Of a DNA stretch of 64,000 nucleotides, positions 22,200 through 32,980 are shown one piece after another (positions within the stretch are counted from its first letter, which is position 1; every line of letters begins with the position of its first letter). The notes under the pieces are model-generated. The model was not told where the DNA came from and did not search any database. It was given only the letters and a program-made list of their open reading frames with translations. Origin of the DNA: Fasciola hepatica (Eukaryota > Platyhelminthes > Trematoda > Plagiorchiida > Fasciolidae); assembly GCA_948099385.1 (NCBI GenBank), contig CANUEZ040000140.1:744001-808000 (forward strand), written 5' to 3'. Position numbers and translations under genes: made by a program.

Positions 22200-22514
22200 T
22201 CGGTTCGGGTATGTACAAGCTTCTTCCATTAGAACCCACGTAGACTCACATGGCCTCCTCCTTCGTCTTCACAATGTTGGGCTCAGATTGACCATCTTGT
22301 GTTTGGTTACCGCTGGTATGGATCAAGTGAAGATTGCCATTTTTCTTGGTCTACTCCTGTAGACTCGGATCACACGTCGATACGTGCCCGTTTCCTTTTA
22401 CGTCTCGTCCGTGGTCGTGCCAACTTAAAAGCTACCCGTGCCGCACAGTTTCTTCTAGATGATAACCGACGGTCTGCTTTTCAGGCAAAACTGTGTACAT
22501 GGTTATCGATTTAG
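22200..22514 (+). pseudogene. LINE B1 endonuclease, C-terminal half
   Basis: Across two frames it reads FGYRWYGSSEDCHFSWSTPV and then SDHTSIRARFLLRLVRGRAN near 22363-22425. This is the QIDH...YRW...ED ... DSDH.L.RA.F end of the RTE-like endonuclease and keeps the catalytic-type DH pair. It continues to FQAKLCTWLSI. Confidence 0.75.
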
Positions 22515-23149
22515 TCGGATGTCCAGGACCCGAAAGAACGTGGTTTTCATTTCTACGCAAGACTCCGGCCCAAATAGGCTACATAAACAATTGACTTCTT
22601 TGGCATGGGTTGCTCTGTAAGATGCTCGCAGACCCGTCTCTCCGGATGCCACATTTGATGAAGTGCGCAAATCACCGAGGCGCCAACTGACTAGGAGCCT
22701 GAGAAATGGCCACGAGCAGTGGTCGATTGCGAAATGTAGAAAAATGGAGAAGATTATTTCCAGAGGCAATAGTCGAAACCTTTAAAGTGTAATCAGTAGT
22801 ACCGGCCCACGGAAAACCGGTGTAAGTGAGTAAATTAAGGAATTTGACTGCTCGTTGATTCATTCTCAGGGACGTCGTCTGGATCGTCGGGCTGAGCGCT
22901 TTAAGGATCAATTCAGTTGACACACTTCTCCAGTGGACCTTTCCAATATACTTGCACGAGAACTGGCGCTGTTAGATATCAATCTTCTATCAGAAATGGA
23001 GTTTATCAGGAGATAAGTCACGTGAAAGGGTACAAAGTCGCTGGACCACATGAGTTGTCTCTTTCTTTCCAAAGGATGGAGGCGAAGATTTGGTTTCCGA
23101 GTTCACAAAACTCCCCGGGTAATCTAGGATAGGGAGCAGATTCCAAAGA

Positions 23150-23900
23150 ATTGATGTGAATCGGTGATTGTGCCGATTTATAAGAAAAGTGACAGGTTCT
23201 CTTGTGAAAACCACAGAGGAGTCTCCTTGGTAAGTATCGCATCCAAACTGCTCACCGAGCTTATTCTCCATCGAATATCTAATGCCCACGAAATGTGTAC
23301 CCTTGGTAATCAAGCCGCTTTTAGACCCATTCAGTGTTATACCAATCCCATATTTACCCTTCGAGAAATTTCAGATCACAGGCACACCTTCGGCAGGCCC
23401 ACAGTCTTTGCCTTCGTTGATCTGATAGTGCTAACCAACTCAGTCATCCACACAGTTCCCTGGTACTGCCTCTCATTGAACGGTGTGCCAGAGAAATTTG
23501 TTTCCCTTTTCCAATCTTTGTGTGCGAACAGACGAAAATGAGTTCGTGCCTATGGCTATCTTTCACCAGAGTTCACCACGGAAAGTGGTGTTCTTCAGGG
23601 TTGTCCTTTATCCTCCTTCCTCTTCAGTTTCGTAACTTAATTGATTCTTGAGATAGCTCTATCCTCGTTTGAGAATTGCAACATCGATCTTTGCTCAGGC
23701 AGCAAACGATCTCACTTGGAATATGTGGACGATATTGGTCTTCTGAGTGAAGATCCAAGTAAACTGCAAGCTCTCTTAGATAGCCTAAACAACAGTGTAA
23801 CAATGCTTGGGATGTGTTTTGCACCCTCGAAGTGTAAAACGCTGCTCCAAGATTGGGTTGGCTCCACGCCGATCTTCATGTTAGAGGGGAAGCTCTAGCT
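23150..23900 (+). pseudogene. LINE B1 reverse transcriptase
   Basis: The first block (23164-23541) reads IVPIYKKSDRFSCENHRGVS, GNQAAFRPIQCYTNPIFTLR, FAFVDLIVLTNSV (motif A, eroded) and LNGVPEKFVSLFQSL. A stop follows, then a GVLQGCPLSSFLF-type motif B in another frame (23590-23630). The second block (23641-23898) has LEYVDDIGLLSED (polymerase box YVDD) and MCFAPSKCKTLLQDWVGS. Active-site aspartates of the YVDD box are intact but the frame is broken. Confidence 0.82.
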
Positions 23901-23954
23901 GAAGCAAACAAGTTTTACTATCTGAGCAGGTAGATCTCGCCAGGTGGTCAGATA

Positions 23955-24250
23955 ATGGATGAGATGTCGTCGAGCATACAGAAGGCGCGATCGGCTTTTT
24001 CAACCTCAGTCGTCTGTGGCGCTGGCGCGACATCTGACTGTCTATCAGGGGGCGAATTTACATTACGGTGGTTAGGTCTGTTCTTTTATACGCCTCAGAA
24101 ACATGGTTGTTTCTCGATCGACCCGAACATGATCTTCAACAGTCTTCAGCTGGATTGCGCGTGGTTGAACATTATCATCTGGTAACGGCTCAGCCATGCG
24201 ATCAACTACTTCTACTCCAACCAATCAAGATTGGTTGTGGACATTGGTGT
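23955..24250 (+). pseudogene. LINE B1 C-terminal fragment
   Basis: Two frames read MDEMSSSIQKARSAF and VRSVLLYASETWLF, then RPEHDLQQSSAGLRV, the post-RT block before WLGHV, which is not reached. Confidence 0.7.
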
Positions 24251-24329
24251 GTTTTGTTTTATCCGCAGTCTAGAGCTGCAATAAAGGCTGCATAAATTGA
24301 TACGTCTCTGTTTCTACCGTTGTCCTGCT

Positions 24330-24970
24330 GAGGTTCTAGGTGTTCACATCAAACGTCCGACATTTTCACAGAAGGATTACTTCCGGTTCTTCACCCTTCA
24401 CAACTCTGTCTTCCACCCGTTCACGGTCCATTCTTGAATCATTTTCTGTGGTGACATTTACCACAGCCAGTTTATGAGCAGCGTCCGCGAGCCAAAGCAT
24501 ATCTATTAAACGACCAAAACGGGTGAAGTGGACAATCCCTCACAGGGGTTCCGGCAGACTGTCCAAAAATCTGTCCGCTGAAATTTCAGCCCGTGAAGCC
24601 TCATCTAGAGTGGGAAACGCACGGTCAAGGAGTGAAAACAGCACGACGTCATGTACCGGCGGGTGCACATCAACCTTTAGTTGGGCAGTCCTGAATCGCC
24701 GCATCGAATCCTGGCCGGAGTGTCTAATCCTGCTACCACAGCGTACCACTTCATCTTTTTCGGGCCCCTTCGCCCTGCATCCAGCAGCGCCTGCACTGTA
24801 TTTATGAGAAGAGCTCAAAGGGAGGCCAACTTGCCTTGGTCCAAAGGGATCCTCGAAAGCCGTGCCACGTTCTCGCAATCATCCAGAAAGCTCCGTACAT
24901 CCCCGGCCATAATAACTTCATCCTGGTTACGGCACCCAAAGTAGTAGTACAAAAGACGCATCGAGTAGAC
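24330..24970 (-). pseudogene. gag-like remnant of an LTR retrotransposon
   Basis: A minus-strand reading (with one frame change near 24830) runs NQDEVIMAGDVRSFLDDCEN, VARLSRIPLDQGKLASL, then VDVHPPVHDVVLFSLLDRAF and PTLDEASRAEISADRFLDSL. The alternation of hydrophobic helices with the FP.LDE.SR...A..RFL..L pattern resembles the capsid region of Ty3/gypsy gag. The main open frame is 112 codons (24540-24878). No zinc knuckle is visible. No pol follows on this strand, so it is an orphan fragment; its link to gypsy-2 at 36 kb is unknown. Confidence 0.45.
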
Positions 24971-25300
24971 TGGATTCTGGGATTGGAAGAGTTGTTATTT
25001 CGCATTGTTAGTACAATTATTTCACAGAACGAACTCCGTTATTGCGGTAGAGAATAAGTGAACTAGTCAGCTGGTCTTCTAGTCGTAATCAGAGCATGAA
25101 TGCCTCAAAGTGCTCCGATATCCTGCTTTATGTTCATAAAAGCAAACGCTACGCTGACTTACTGGTATCCTATCCTAGCTCAGTCAGCAACGGAGAGCAA
25201 ATAAGAATAGCGTCCTCCGATAAGTGCCTCGATGGGACCATCAGGCGTGATTTTACTTTGTAGATTATTAGGTAGTCGCTAGGGTAAACTAAGTCGGCTT
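24971..25300. other. Unassigned spacer
   Basis: No recognised feature between the gag-like remnant and repeat R1 copy 2. Confidence 0.45.
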
Positions 25301-25826
25301 CAAAACAATCTAAGATCATAGCAACAAACAAAAATACGTGGAGCAGCATGCTCACACGAATAGACAGAAAAAGCCTGTACAAAAGAAATAAAAATTAAAC
25401 AAGTAGTATGAAAAGAAACGAATTCAAAATTGTTCACAGTCTCCTTTGTAGGAACATGGGTACCAAAGTTCCAATGTCACCAACATCTTCAGTTCGGTTC
25501 AGCTTCTAGGATTTGAAAACAGTTTGCCAAATCAATTGAGATGGTGTCCGGGTGAGAGGTGGACGTTGTTGTGAAAGCTCCTAAGAAGTTTATTGACCTC
25601 AGTTAGATCACTGGCTGAATTAATTCCAAGACACTCTAAATCAGAAAGCGAAGTTGCGCCAGGACGAGTGACTTATTGAGAGCTAATTTGTGTTAGGCGG
25701 TATTGTGTGTGTGTGTTCGAGATCGTGTGTTGAATGTGTACATTAAAATGTCAGTTCAACAAAGGAGTGCTGCACCACGGGACGTTGTAAACATGGAAAA
25801 AGTGGTAAATTTACAGGTCACTACAG
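25301..25826 (+). repeat. Repeat R1, copy 2
   Basis: Near-identical to 3316-3839 in the same orientation, with the same boundary bases at both ends. The MSVQQRSAAPRDVV frame is kept and continues past the boundary into a different sequence (TAFTEHLDAVFLKIQG...) for another ~87 codons to a stop at 26086. Confidence 0.8.
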
Positions 25827-26229
25827 CCTTCACAGAACATCTCGATGCAGTCTTCTTGAAAATCCAAGGGTTCACTTTTGACTTTAGAGAACTAAAGTCA
25901 TTTTCTACTCCGTTTCACTTAATTCAAGGCTTCGCGTTTTTCGTGAATCTTCCTCCTCTGGTTCCACAACTTACCTCCTCAAGTGCCGCGGATTATTCGT
26001 CAAGGACTATAAAATTGTCTGTGCGAACAATATCACAGAGTACTCGAGGAACAAATGAAGGTGGCGAACAAGCTCGTCTGCGGTGATTCATGACAACACC
26101 ATTTCACCATATTTTATATGAATAATTTAGAGTGAACAAAACTAAACTAAAGATAGGACGATGGAGTGAAAATAAAGGCAGGGCGGCAGAAGATGACCGA
26201 GTTTTACAAGCGTGACCTTGATCCATCTC
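25827..26229 (+). other. Open extension of the R1 frame, unidentified
   Basis: The R1 frame stays open here and differs completely from the sequence following copy 1. The peptide is rich in Phe, Leu, Ser and Thr and shows no known domain. The rest up to Penelope P2 is unassigned. Confidence 0.3.
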
Positions 26230-26269
26230 GGAACCCTGAATGGGTGTTGGAGTCATTAGTCTTGTCAGA

Positions 26270-26700
26270 AGATGTACGCTGTTCATGGGTAGGAGGTCGG
26301 CCCAACAAGTTTCAATGCTTGCACAAACTGCTTCTGGGTTCACAACGGCGGCTTGTATAGACAAACACATGTAGTTATCACAGTGGATAGGACACGAAAC
26401 TTCACCAGTCTTGGCTACCCACTTAGAAATTTGTGAATTGACCGGAACTCTTTGGCTAGATTGAGGAAGATAAGAGCACTCGTAATTGCTTTAATTGCTC
26501 CAGAGTTCATCCAAACCGGATGATGATCCCGGATAAGTTCGGATAAGCGCCCGTTCGTACACCCAAGCTACGTAGTTCCACAGGACTAGGTAAATGAATA
26601 TACATCGAATGAGGCTGTAGAATATGGCACTTTACACTTTAATCGTCAGTAGGAAAATGGCTTTAATGTGAATTAAATATAAATTTTTGCAGCAATAAAG
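26270..26700 (-). pseudogene. P2 GIY-YIG endonuclease and tail
   Basis: The minus-strand reading gives CSCGTTYLGCTNGRLSELIR (allowing one stop), then DHHPVWMNSGAIKAITSA, and a tail KPPL*TQKQFVQALKL. This parallels the C.C.ATYIGRT.R.LS.R..EH.P block and the ALAI...P.LC tail of P1 and P4. The YIG reads YLG and EH reads DH. Confidence 0.65.
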
Positions 26701-26879
26701 GTTTTATAGACCGCTCCTGATAGCCCACGATGCATAATATCTGCTGGAATATCATCTTCGAAAGGTAAGCGGACTTATGTTGACTTCTTCTGGCCACCTG
26801 TTATCGTAGTTCTTTCTTCCTTCCTTTTTCTTTTTGTCCTGTCAATGACACGCTCCGGAGAGCCATTTACCGAGAACAC

Positions 26880-27800
26880 ATTGCGTGGAAGTCGAAGTTC
26901 GTTTTCCAGTGTATCTGCGGTACAGACTATGCGCGTTCTGTCTAGCCAAGCAGTGACTTAATTTACTCTTCACTTGGAGTGGCACAGAATTTTCAAAGTG
27001 AATCTATTGTCCAATCCACGTTGCTGTCCTGTGCACTGATAGTTGGGCGGCGCCAATAACCTGCCCGCTTAAACAGATGTCTAGAAAAACTTTTTTGTTG
27101 TCAGCTTCTTTCTTCATTGTGAACCCCCTGCTATCTCATCTTTTCGACGATAGATTTCCCCATTGAATTTTAACTGGTCGTCAAAAGTGCATACAAAAGA
27201 AGCTGTTCCAGTAAGTTCACCGAAAGACCCACATCAATGTTCTTTAGTTGAATGTAGTCACATAGACAGCCAATATTTTCATTGATTGGTATGTAAGTGT
27301 GCAATGAGGTGACACAGAAAGTGAAAACATTTGTTTCCATCGGGAGGTTTACACTGCGGAGCAGTCCACGAAATCAAGCAAGTCTCGTAAACTTTTTTGA
27401 GGCTGAAACTCTCACCAGCTCTAATAAACTTGTTAACCACTTGACTACTGCACGGTGGGGCGAGTTGCGCATGTCTAAAATAAATCCTAATGGCACTTCT
27501 TCCTTGGGAAATTTCCGTAGCCGTATAGTGTGGGAAGTATCGTCCTGTTGGTCGTATTTGTTCAAATGTAGTTGAATCTATGATCCATTTCGGCCCCAGC
27601 AGTCGTTGTGTCATAGAGATAGACTTGTCTACCTGGGCCATTTTGTCTCTCTCACTGAAGGTCTTAGGGAAATTGGACGCGTCACTCAGTATTGCTTTCA
27701 TCTTTTTGTATGGGTCAATTTAACAAGGTTGACGACTCCAGCACCCTCATTGAGTCTTGATAGAATATCTTTATTGGTCTGTTAATTTTTCGGGTACCTC
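26880..27800 (-). pseudogene. P2 reverse transcriptase fragment
   Basis: Minus-strand readings give a DKGAGVV-like start (as LNEGAGVVNLV), then MKAILSDASNFPKTFSERDK and then FPKEEVPLGFILDMRNSPHR (equivalent of KVHK...PLRPI...N.P). Later come SINLLEQLLL-type and FNGEIYR-like sequence, and ICTADTLENELRL near 26900-26940, matching the post-RT thumb of P1 (ICTTDTLEEE). Motifs B and C are not recognisable, so the polymerase core is deleted or eroded. The 140-codon open frame at 27279-27701 covers part of this. Confidence 0.7.
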
Positions 27801-29639
27801 AAATACTCCGTCGTCACTGGAATTTTTTTGATGGTCTGCTGTTCCAGCCTACCTTGATTTCTGTTTCGTTCCCTCAACATAGTTTTTTACGACTATCCCG
27901 ATGTCTTGGACTGTGAATCTAGCAGTAACTTAGTTTCACTAGCTACACGCACGATATGGGCAGAACACGATTTCGGGCAGCAGAACAAATTCCAATCGAA
28001 TAACCGTGTTTATCGATGATTCGTGGTTCTAAATAATACAACAAGCATAAATATACAGCAAATAAAAGACTTACAGCCAGGTGAGAAACCAAGAACAATG
28101 GGCAGTAAGCTTTCGAAAATCGGGACAGCGCAGAAAATAAAAACGGTCCACTTAGCAGGCGGCTGAAAAAAACGGTAGCGCAGTTCGGTTGCGGTACAAT
28201 CAATAAATCAAGAACCTTTACCGTCACGAATCAATAAGTCAATTACAAACGCGTGAACTGGACTGTGGTTGCAATAGTAAAAGGTGTCATTAACAAATAA
28301 GCACAAATAAGCTAAGTCTGTGGAGTAAACAAGAGTACGTGCCAACATGAATGGGCGAATCCGGCACTAGATCTGGTAATGCCGTTGACGTGTGATGGCC
28401 AGTGGTGGAGTGCACTGACAGAAACGCTAAGACTGGGAGTTTGAGCCTCCGCTCGGCAGTACAATTGAAACACTCAGAAAGATTATATAACAGTAGACGT
28501 GTAGATCTTTGAGGAAACAAGGTTATGAATAAATACGTGAACTGTTCATATAATAAGCACCATGAAACTCAAGTATAAACTGATGTGATACCTTAGAAAC
28601 AGGGAAAATGCATTACGAATGTCTGGGGTTCACGATACATGCACTCGCTACTAATAAGTAACTAAATAGAAAGCAGAAGAACAAACTCTAATTACGATTA
28701 GTATTTAACATAGTTCATGTAAAATATGATGTAATGGCATGATTAAGTATCACGGGAAACGAGCTTGTTCGCTACCCTCTATTGTCCCTTAGGAACTATC
28801 ATCAGGCCCCTTAAATACATGTCTCGACATAGTGGACCCACGTGGAAACTGAATCTATCTGACAAGCAGCAGTTTTGGAATGAATCTTACGGGAACTACG
28901 CGTACCAAGAACTAACACGACGAGAATAGCAAGTACGTGTTCTGCCATCATTACTTGGTAAAGTCTCTTCTATATACAAGGAAGAGATAGGTAAATGATA
29001 TACTGGTCAATCGTAAAGTAACTTCATTTTATCTGGACGATCTAACTGTCAAGGTTTGTATTAACCCATTTGGTTGAATCCTGGAAAAGAAGCCATGACG
29101 CACCAGGCCACGTGTGTCTCATTATTGGTTTTGTGTGACCTACTTAACCACTTTATCGCAACCCAGCTTTGCAAGATGCCTTTGAAATTTTCTCGTAAGA
29201 TTTTGGGTAACCACACTCAGACATACCATTCATGACGATATCACCAAGTGCACATCAATATCTACTACCTGATCACCCAACAAACAGTTGGGTGCTCATA
29301 CTAAAAGCTGTAAATCTTCTGCCGCCACTTATCTCAGTCGACTCCCTACCAACATACATACTATGGCGACCAACTTACTTACTTTGCAGGTCCAAACAGA
29401 TTTTTATTGACTTTTCGCATTGCAGTGACTGTATAGGGACTGAATACTCAACCTCGGAGGCATGAACTATGTACTTGAATTGAGTATTTCGGTGGAATTG
29501 AGAAAAAAACAGAATATGGCTACTCGAATCTAAGCCAGAAAGTCGCCCAGACCGAACAAAATCTGCTTTGTTTTCCTGGAGAGCGTAGACGAATTTGAGA
29601 GCACGCAGCTTAGCGAACAAGCTTGTTTTCGAACACAGA
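27801..29639. other. Unassigned 1.8-kb stretch
   Basis: Upstream side of P2 (minus strand), possibly its N-terminal region and 5' end in the first few hundred bases. No domains are recognised on either strand. Confidence 0.4.
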
Positions 29640-29749
29640 TTGCACGATGACGTATTTCGGACCATTGAGCTGCACTTCCACTAGTGCATACTGCAGTCAA
29701 GGTGATCACCTATAAATCGGAAAATGAAAGTTCACATGAGACCAAGAGC

Positions 29750-29826
<77 letters not shown>

Positions 29827-30090
29827 AAATGATAGCAAATAACACGTTGGCAAGGTAAAGCTAACGCAACTATCCATCTTCGCTATTTGCACAATTGGGA
29901 GTGATGAAGGTTAATCGTTAGTGCCTCCGTATATCTCAGTATTCGTTGATTGTTTGTGACATAAGTAACGGTGAATGCTGCGCTCAGATTAACATTATTT
30001 TATCTCCCACCGGTGTTGCGTGAGGGATGGCTTGAGTGTTTTGTGTGCGCTCGATGTCATAACCGATTGCGTCAGTTTTCAGTTATTGGT
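29640..30090 (-). mobile_element. P3: 3'-terminal fragment of a P1-type Penelope element
   Basis: The reverse complement aligns with 16030-16410 of P1: the GIY-YIG tail region, the ATGGATA.TTACGTTAGCCTTG block, the segment ending in CACCTTGACTGCAGTATGCAC and the right inverted repeat. It is 5'-truncated, as expected for target-primed insertion. Where P1 has a short GT-rich stretch (16270-16290), P3 has a 68-bp (TA)n array. Confidence 0.85.
29755..29822. repeat. (TA)n microsatellite inside P3
   Basis: Uninterrupted TA of about 68 bases replacing the GT-rich stretch of P1 at the same element position. Confidence 0.97.
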
Positions 30091-30119
30091 ACCCATGCCG
30101 ATACATATTTATTCATTGG

Positions 30120-30430
30120 TATGAGCGCGAATAACTAGAAACGAGCTTGCTCTCCAAGTTGGTCGTTCTCAAAGTGTTCCGTGGGATTTTTCAGACAAAC
30201 AAATGTATCGGGCAATGTCGATAGAGCAGGACGGTGGTCTCGCTTTGTCTACACTTCGATGGATCAATTTAAAGCGCATATCACTTGTGGCGGAAAAGAC
30301 AATCAGCAAAAACAACAAACCTTACTTCAGAGTTATATCGTCAAACAAAGTTATCAACATGAAATTAATCTTTTCCCGTTCAGAAGTGTAAATCCTGCTA
30401 TAAAAATCCCACTACGAGATGCATACTGAG
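30120..30430 (+). pseudogene. Possible N-terminal fragment of a Tc1-like transposase
   Basis: Two overlapping frames read LALQVGRSQSVPWDF and SGNVDRAGRWSRFVYTSMDQ, then LKRISLVAEKTISKNNKPYF. The pattern resembles the helix-turn-helix and GRP-type linker of Tc1-family transposases (A..LG.S.S.V...F...GN..DR.R.GRPR.T...D..I.RI). No DDE part follows. This is a weak assignment. Confidence 0.35.
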
Positions 30431-30700
30431 TGTTGCTTCTGCTACGCAGACTCGTTTTTACTTCGACATGTTTCCACTTCAAACGGACCAGGTTTGGTCC
30501 CGTTGACATTCGCCCTTTTCCCTTTCATTTGTGGGTCTCAGGCGTGATTCGGTTCACGCCGATTTACGTACAGGCACGTCACTTATCACTTGGGCGCGCA
30601 ATTCTGACCCAGTTCGTTTGAGTACATATCGACTGCACTCCTTTTACCAGTCTCCCTGTGAAATTGCCCACACGCTCTCCCTCGCATACACAGATACAGG

Positions 30701-30719
30701 CACACACACACACACACAC
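30701..30719. repeat. (CA)n microsatellite
   Basis: About nine to ten CA units. Confidence 0.95.
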
Positions 30720-30899
30720 CTGCGTCATTTGAAAATGGGGTGCCGATCCTCTGCCCACATGGGCAAACATTTGTGTGGACTAATTCTTTTTGTTTCATAA
30801 ACATTTGTATTGGCGCTACACCTGAGCCAATCTGACACCACGCACCAACACTCATCATTCCTAGTCAAAAGGAGTCAGGTTCAGCGTATACAGGGTGGA

Positions 30900-31225
30900 A
30901 ACCAAACCCTTTGCGTTCTATCCACAAACCCATGGGCACGGAAAGTCTCAGCCCGCTGAGCAAATGAATGATTGAGAAAAATCTCTCTCACACACGCACG
31001 TACAGGTCACTTCACCCTTAGGGAGAGTCGAGAAAGTGACCTAATCACTGTACTAGAATATTGCTCAGGCTCATTTGACTCCAAGTTATTTTTCAATTAT
31101 TTGGTTGTATAACACGTTGGTGGTTTTGACGAGATCCGATATTAGTGCAAACGAAGCTATCGTCGAATGCGATTGATCTTCGAACTCCGTTATGAGACAC
31201 TTAGTTGAATTTGGTCGGCTCGAAA
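30900..31225 (+). repeat. Left terminal inverted repeat of the mariner-type element
   Basis: Contains ACTTCACCCTTAGGGAGAGT and ends GGTCGGCTCGAAAA. It matches the reverse complement of 32278-32605 with only a few mismatches and one indel. Confidence 0.92.
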
Positions 31226-31559
31226 ATTAGATTGTAAGAAATGAAACCTGATATGTGCTTTCGAACTCCCAACCATAAAATGTTAGGCGAAAGGATTAAT
31301 GTATCAGAACCGTGGTCGGTTTGGAGTGTAGCGAAAAATCGATGTGCCATGTGAAATGCAAAGCTAAGCTTGAGAAAGGTTATCCGTAGAGACCGAAAAG
31401 TCGAAAACTTACCAACCATTTCGACTACGCTGTTAGGACGAACGCTGCACAACGGTATGCTGTCTCGGCGGAGAAGCTGTTATGCGTGGTAGTTTACCAA
31501 ATGGTAAGCTGATGGTTCTACTCGTTCGAGGATGCGTTACTGAAGTTTTGGAGCAGCAC

Positions 31560-31990
31560 CGCCGCAAGATACACGGACATATCGTCCTGAGGAGTTTTAT
31601 CTTACATCAGGAAGAACTTTTCGACGTTAAAGGGCATGGCGAAGGTCAGACCCGGTGACCAAAGCTCTACCTGATTTCAGCGCAATGGAAGGCGTTCACA
31701 CACAGCCAAACGTGTCTATGAATAACTGGATGAAGGTTCCCCTCCAAAAAGGGTCAGAAAAAATGGTATCAAAGAATTGCCCCCGTGGTCTCCTGACTTA
31801 TCACCGATGGACTTCTTTTTCTGAGCACACCTCAAGAGGCTAAGACAACCGATGAATTAAAACTGCATGCTGCAGGAGAAATACGAAATATATCGGACGC
31901 AACATCATTAAGAGTTCAAGCAAACTGCCTGAAAAGGGTGTTATTGTGCAGGAAGGTTGATGGAAGTAACTTTGCACAACAAATGAGCGG
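31560..31990 (+). pseudogene. Mariner-type transposase, C-terminal half
   Basis: Across several frames the plus strand reads FQRNGRRSHTAKRVYE (usual QQDGAPPHTA..V, second-Asp block, Asp lost), LDEGSPP, and a P..SPDLS-like stretch now split (SKNCPRGLLTYHRWTSFSEH). Then come TTDELKLHAAGEIRNISDAT and CLKRVLLCRKVDGSNFAQQM, typical of DDE_3 superfamily transposases. Stops and frame changes make it non-functional. The N-terminal half is not recognisable between 31226 and 31560. Confidence 0.7.
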
Positions 31991-32277
31991 TAGAAATTAA
32001 GACGGTCTCATCATTACTCGGAGTCATTTTCTTTACTTATTATTTCACTCATAGAACTAAAATTTTCATTTCCAACGTCGGCTTACATTTTCACATACTG
32101 TCTACTTTAGGATACAGTTGGGTTACTTAACAAGAACAGCTTAGAAAAGGGAAGTTTACCCATACTTACGTGTCTTGATCATGTAATAAACAGGACAGAA
32201 TTCAATCCAGTGCTAGTTTATCGACCATGCAAACCAATAATGGTGAGTTCATGAGATCGGACTACCTTTATTCCACC

Positions 32278-32605
32278 TTTTCGAGCCGACCAAATTCAAC
32301 TAAGTGTCTCATAACGGAGTTCGAAGATCAATCGCATTCGACGATAGCTTCGTTTGCACTAATATCGGATCTCGTCAAAACCACCAACGTGTTATACAAC
32401 CAAATAATTGAAAAATAACTTGGAGTCAAATGAGCCTGAGCAATATTCTAGTACAGTGATTAGGTCACTTTCTCGACTCTCCCTAAGGGTGAAGTGACCT
32501 GTACGTGCGTGTGTGAGAGAGATTTTTCTCAATCATTCATTTGCTCAGCGGGCCGAGACTTTCCGTGCCCATGGGTTTGTGGATAGAACGTTAAGGGTTT
32601 GGGGG
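32278..32605 (-). repeat. Right terminal inverted repeat of the mariner-type element
   Basis: Inverted partner of 30900-31225, from TTTTCGAGCCGACC to AAGGGTTTGGG. Confidence 0.92.
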
Positions 32606-32980
32606 CATAGGGGTACCACTAACCGTTTGCATTTTGTTGTGCATCCTCATGTGAGCACACCCAACTCTCCTTCAGATTGGTTGTTTCCCATGGCCGGTTA
32701 GCCAGCATCGTCGCGCTAAAGTGTGACCCTCCCGTGTGTGATCATTCTTTCGATTGTTTTTTGCTTAGAGAGAGCAAATTACTGAATTGTTGAACCCAGT
32801 CAAGGCAGCGGCTGTCATGTTATCCCGTGGTATGTTGTGAACTATTGTTTTGTTTTTGTTTTTGAAGGATGCACTATATGCCATTGCAGTTTGATAACGG
32901 TAACGAATGAATACCTCACGATTCGAAGTTTGTACAAGTTACTGGATTATTCGTCTACGTTATCACCACAACGTTTTCCT
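32606..32980. other. Unassigned spacer
   Basis: No recognised feature between the mariner-type element and the foldback repeat. Confidence 0.45.

Larger units (their letters stand above)
22006..24250 (+). mobile_element. LINE B1, 3' part (resumes after the nested B2)
   Basis: It resumes with the ATTCTACC... segment that in B3 and B4 directly follows the point where B1 stopped, then GTTTGGGGGATTCC (compare 47339-47352), the end of the endonuclease, RT and C-terminal block. It fades out near 24250 without an identifiable 3' tail. Confidence 0.82.
26230..27800 (-). mobile_element. P2: decayed Penelope-like element
   Basis: Read on the minus strand from about 27800 downwards, a Penelope RT, thumb and GIY-YIG tail follow in order but in many frames. 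Ends were not located; no inverted repeats like those of P1 or P4 were found beside it. Confidence 0.75.
30900..32605 (+). mobile_element. Mariner-type DNA transposon with ~325-bp terminal inverted repeats
   Basis: The arms 30900-31225 and 32278-32605 are near-perfect inverted copies. Inside is a decayed transposase of the DDE (IS630-Tc1-mariner) group on the plus strand. TA dinucleotides flank both ends (near 30889 and 32608), compatible with TA target duplication, but the outermost 10-15 bases differ between arms, so exact termini are uncertain. Confidence 0.75.
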
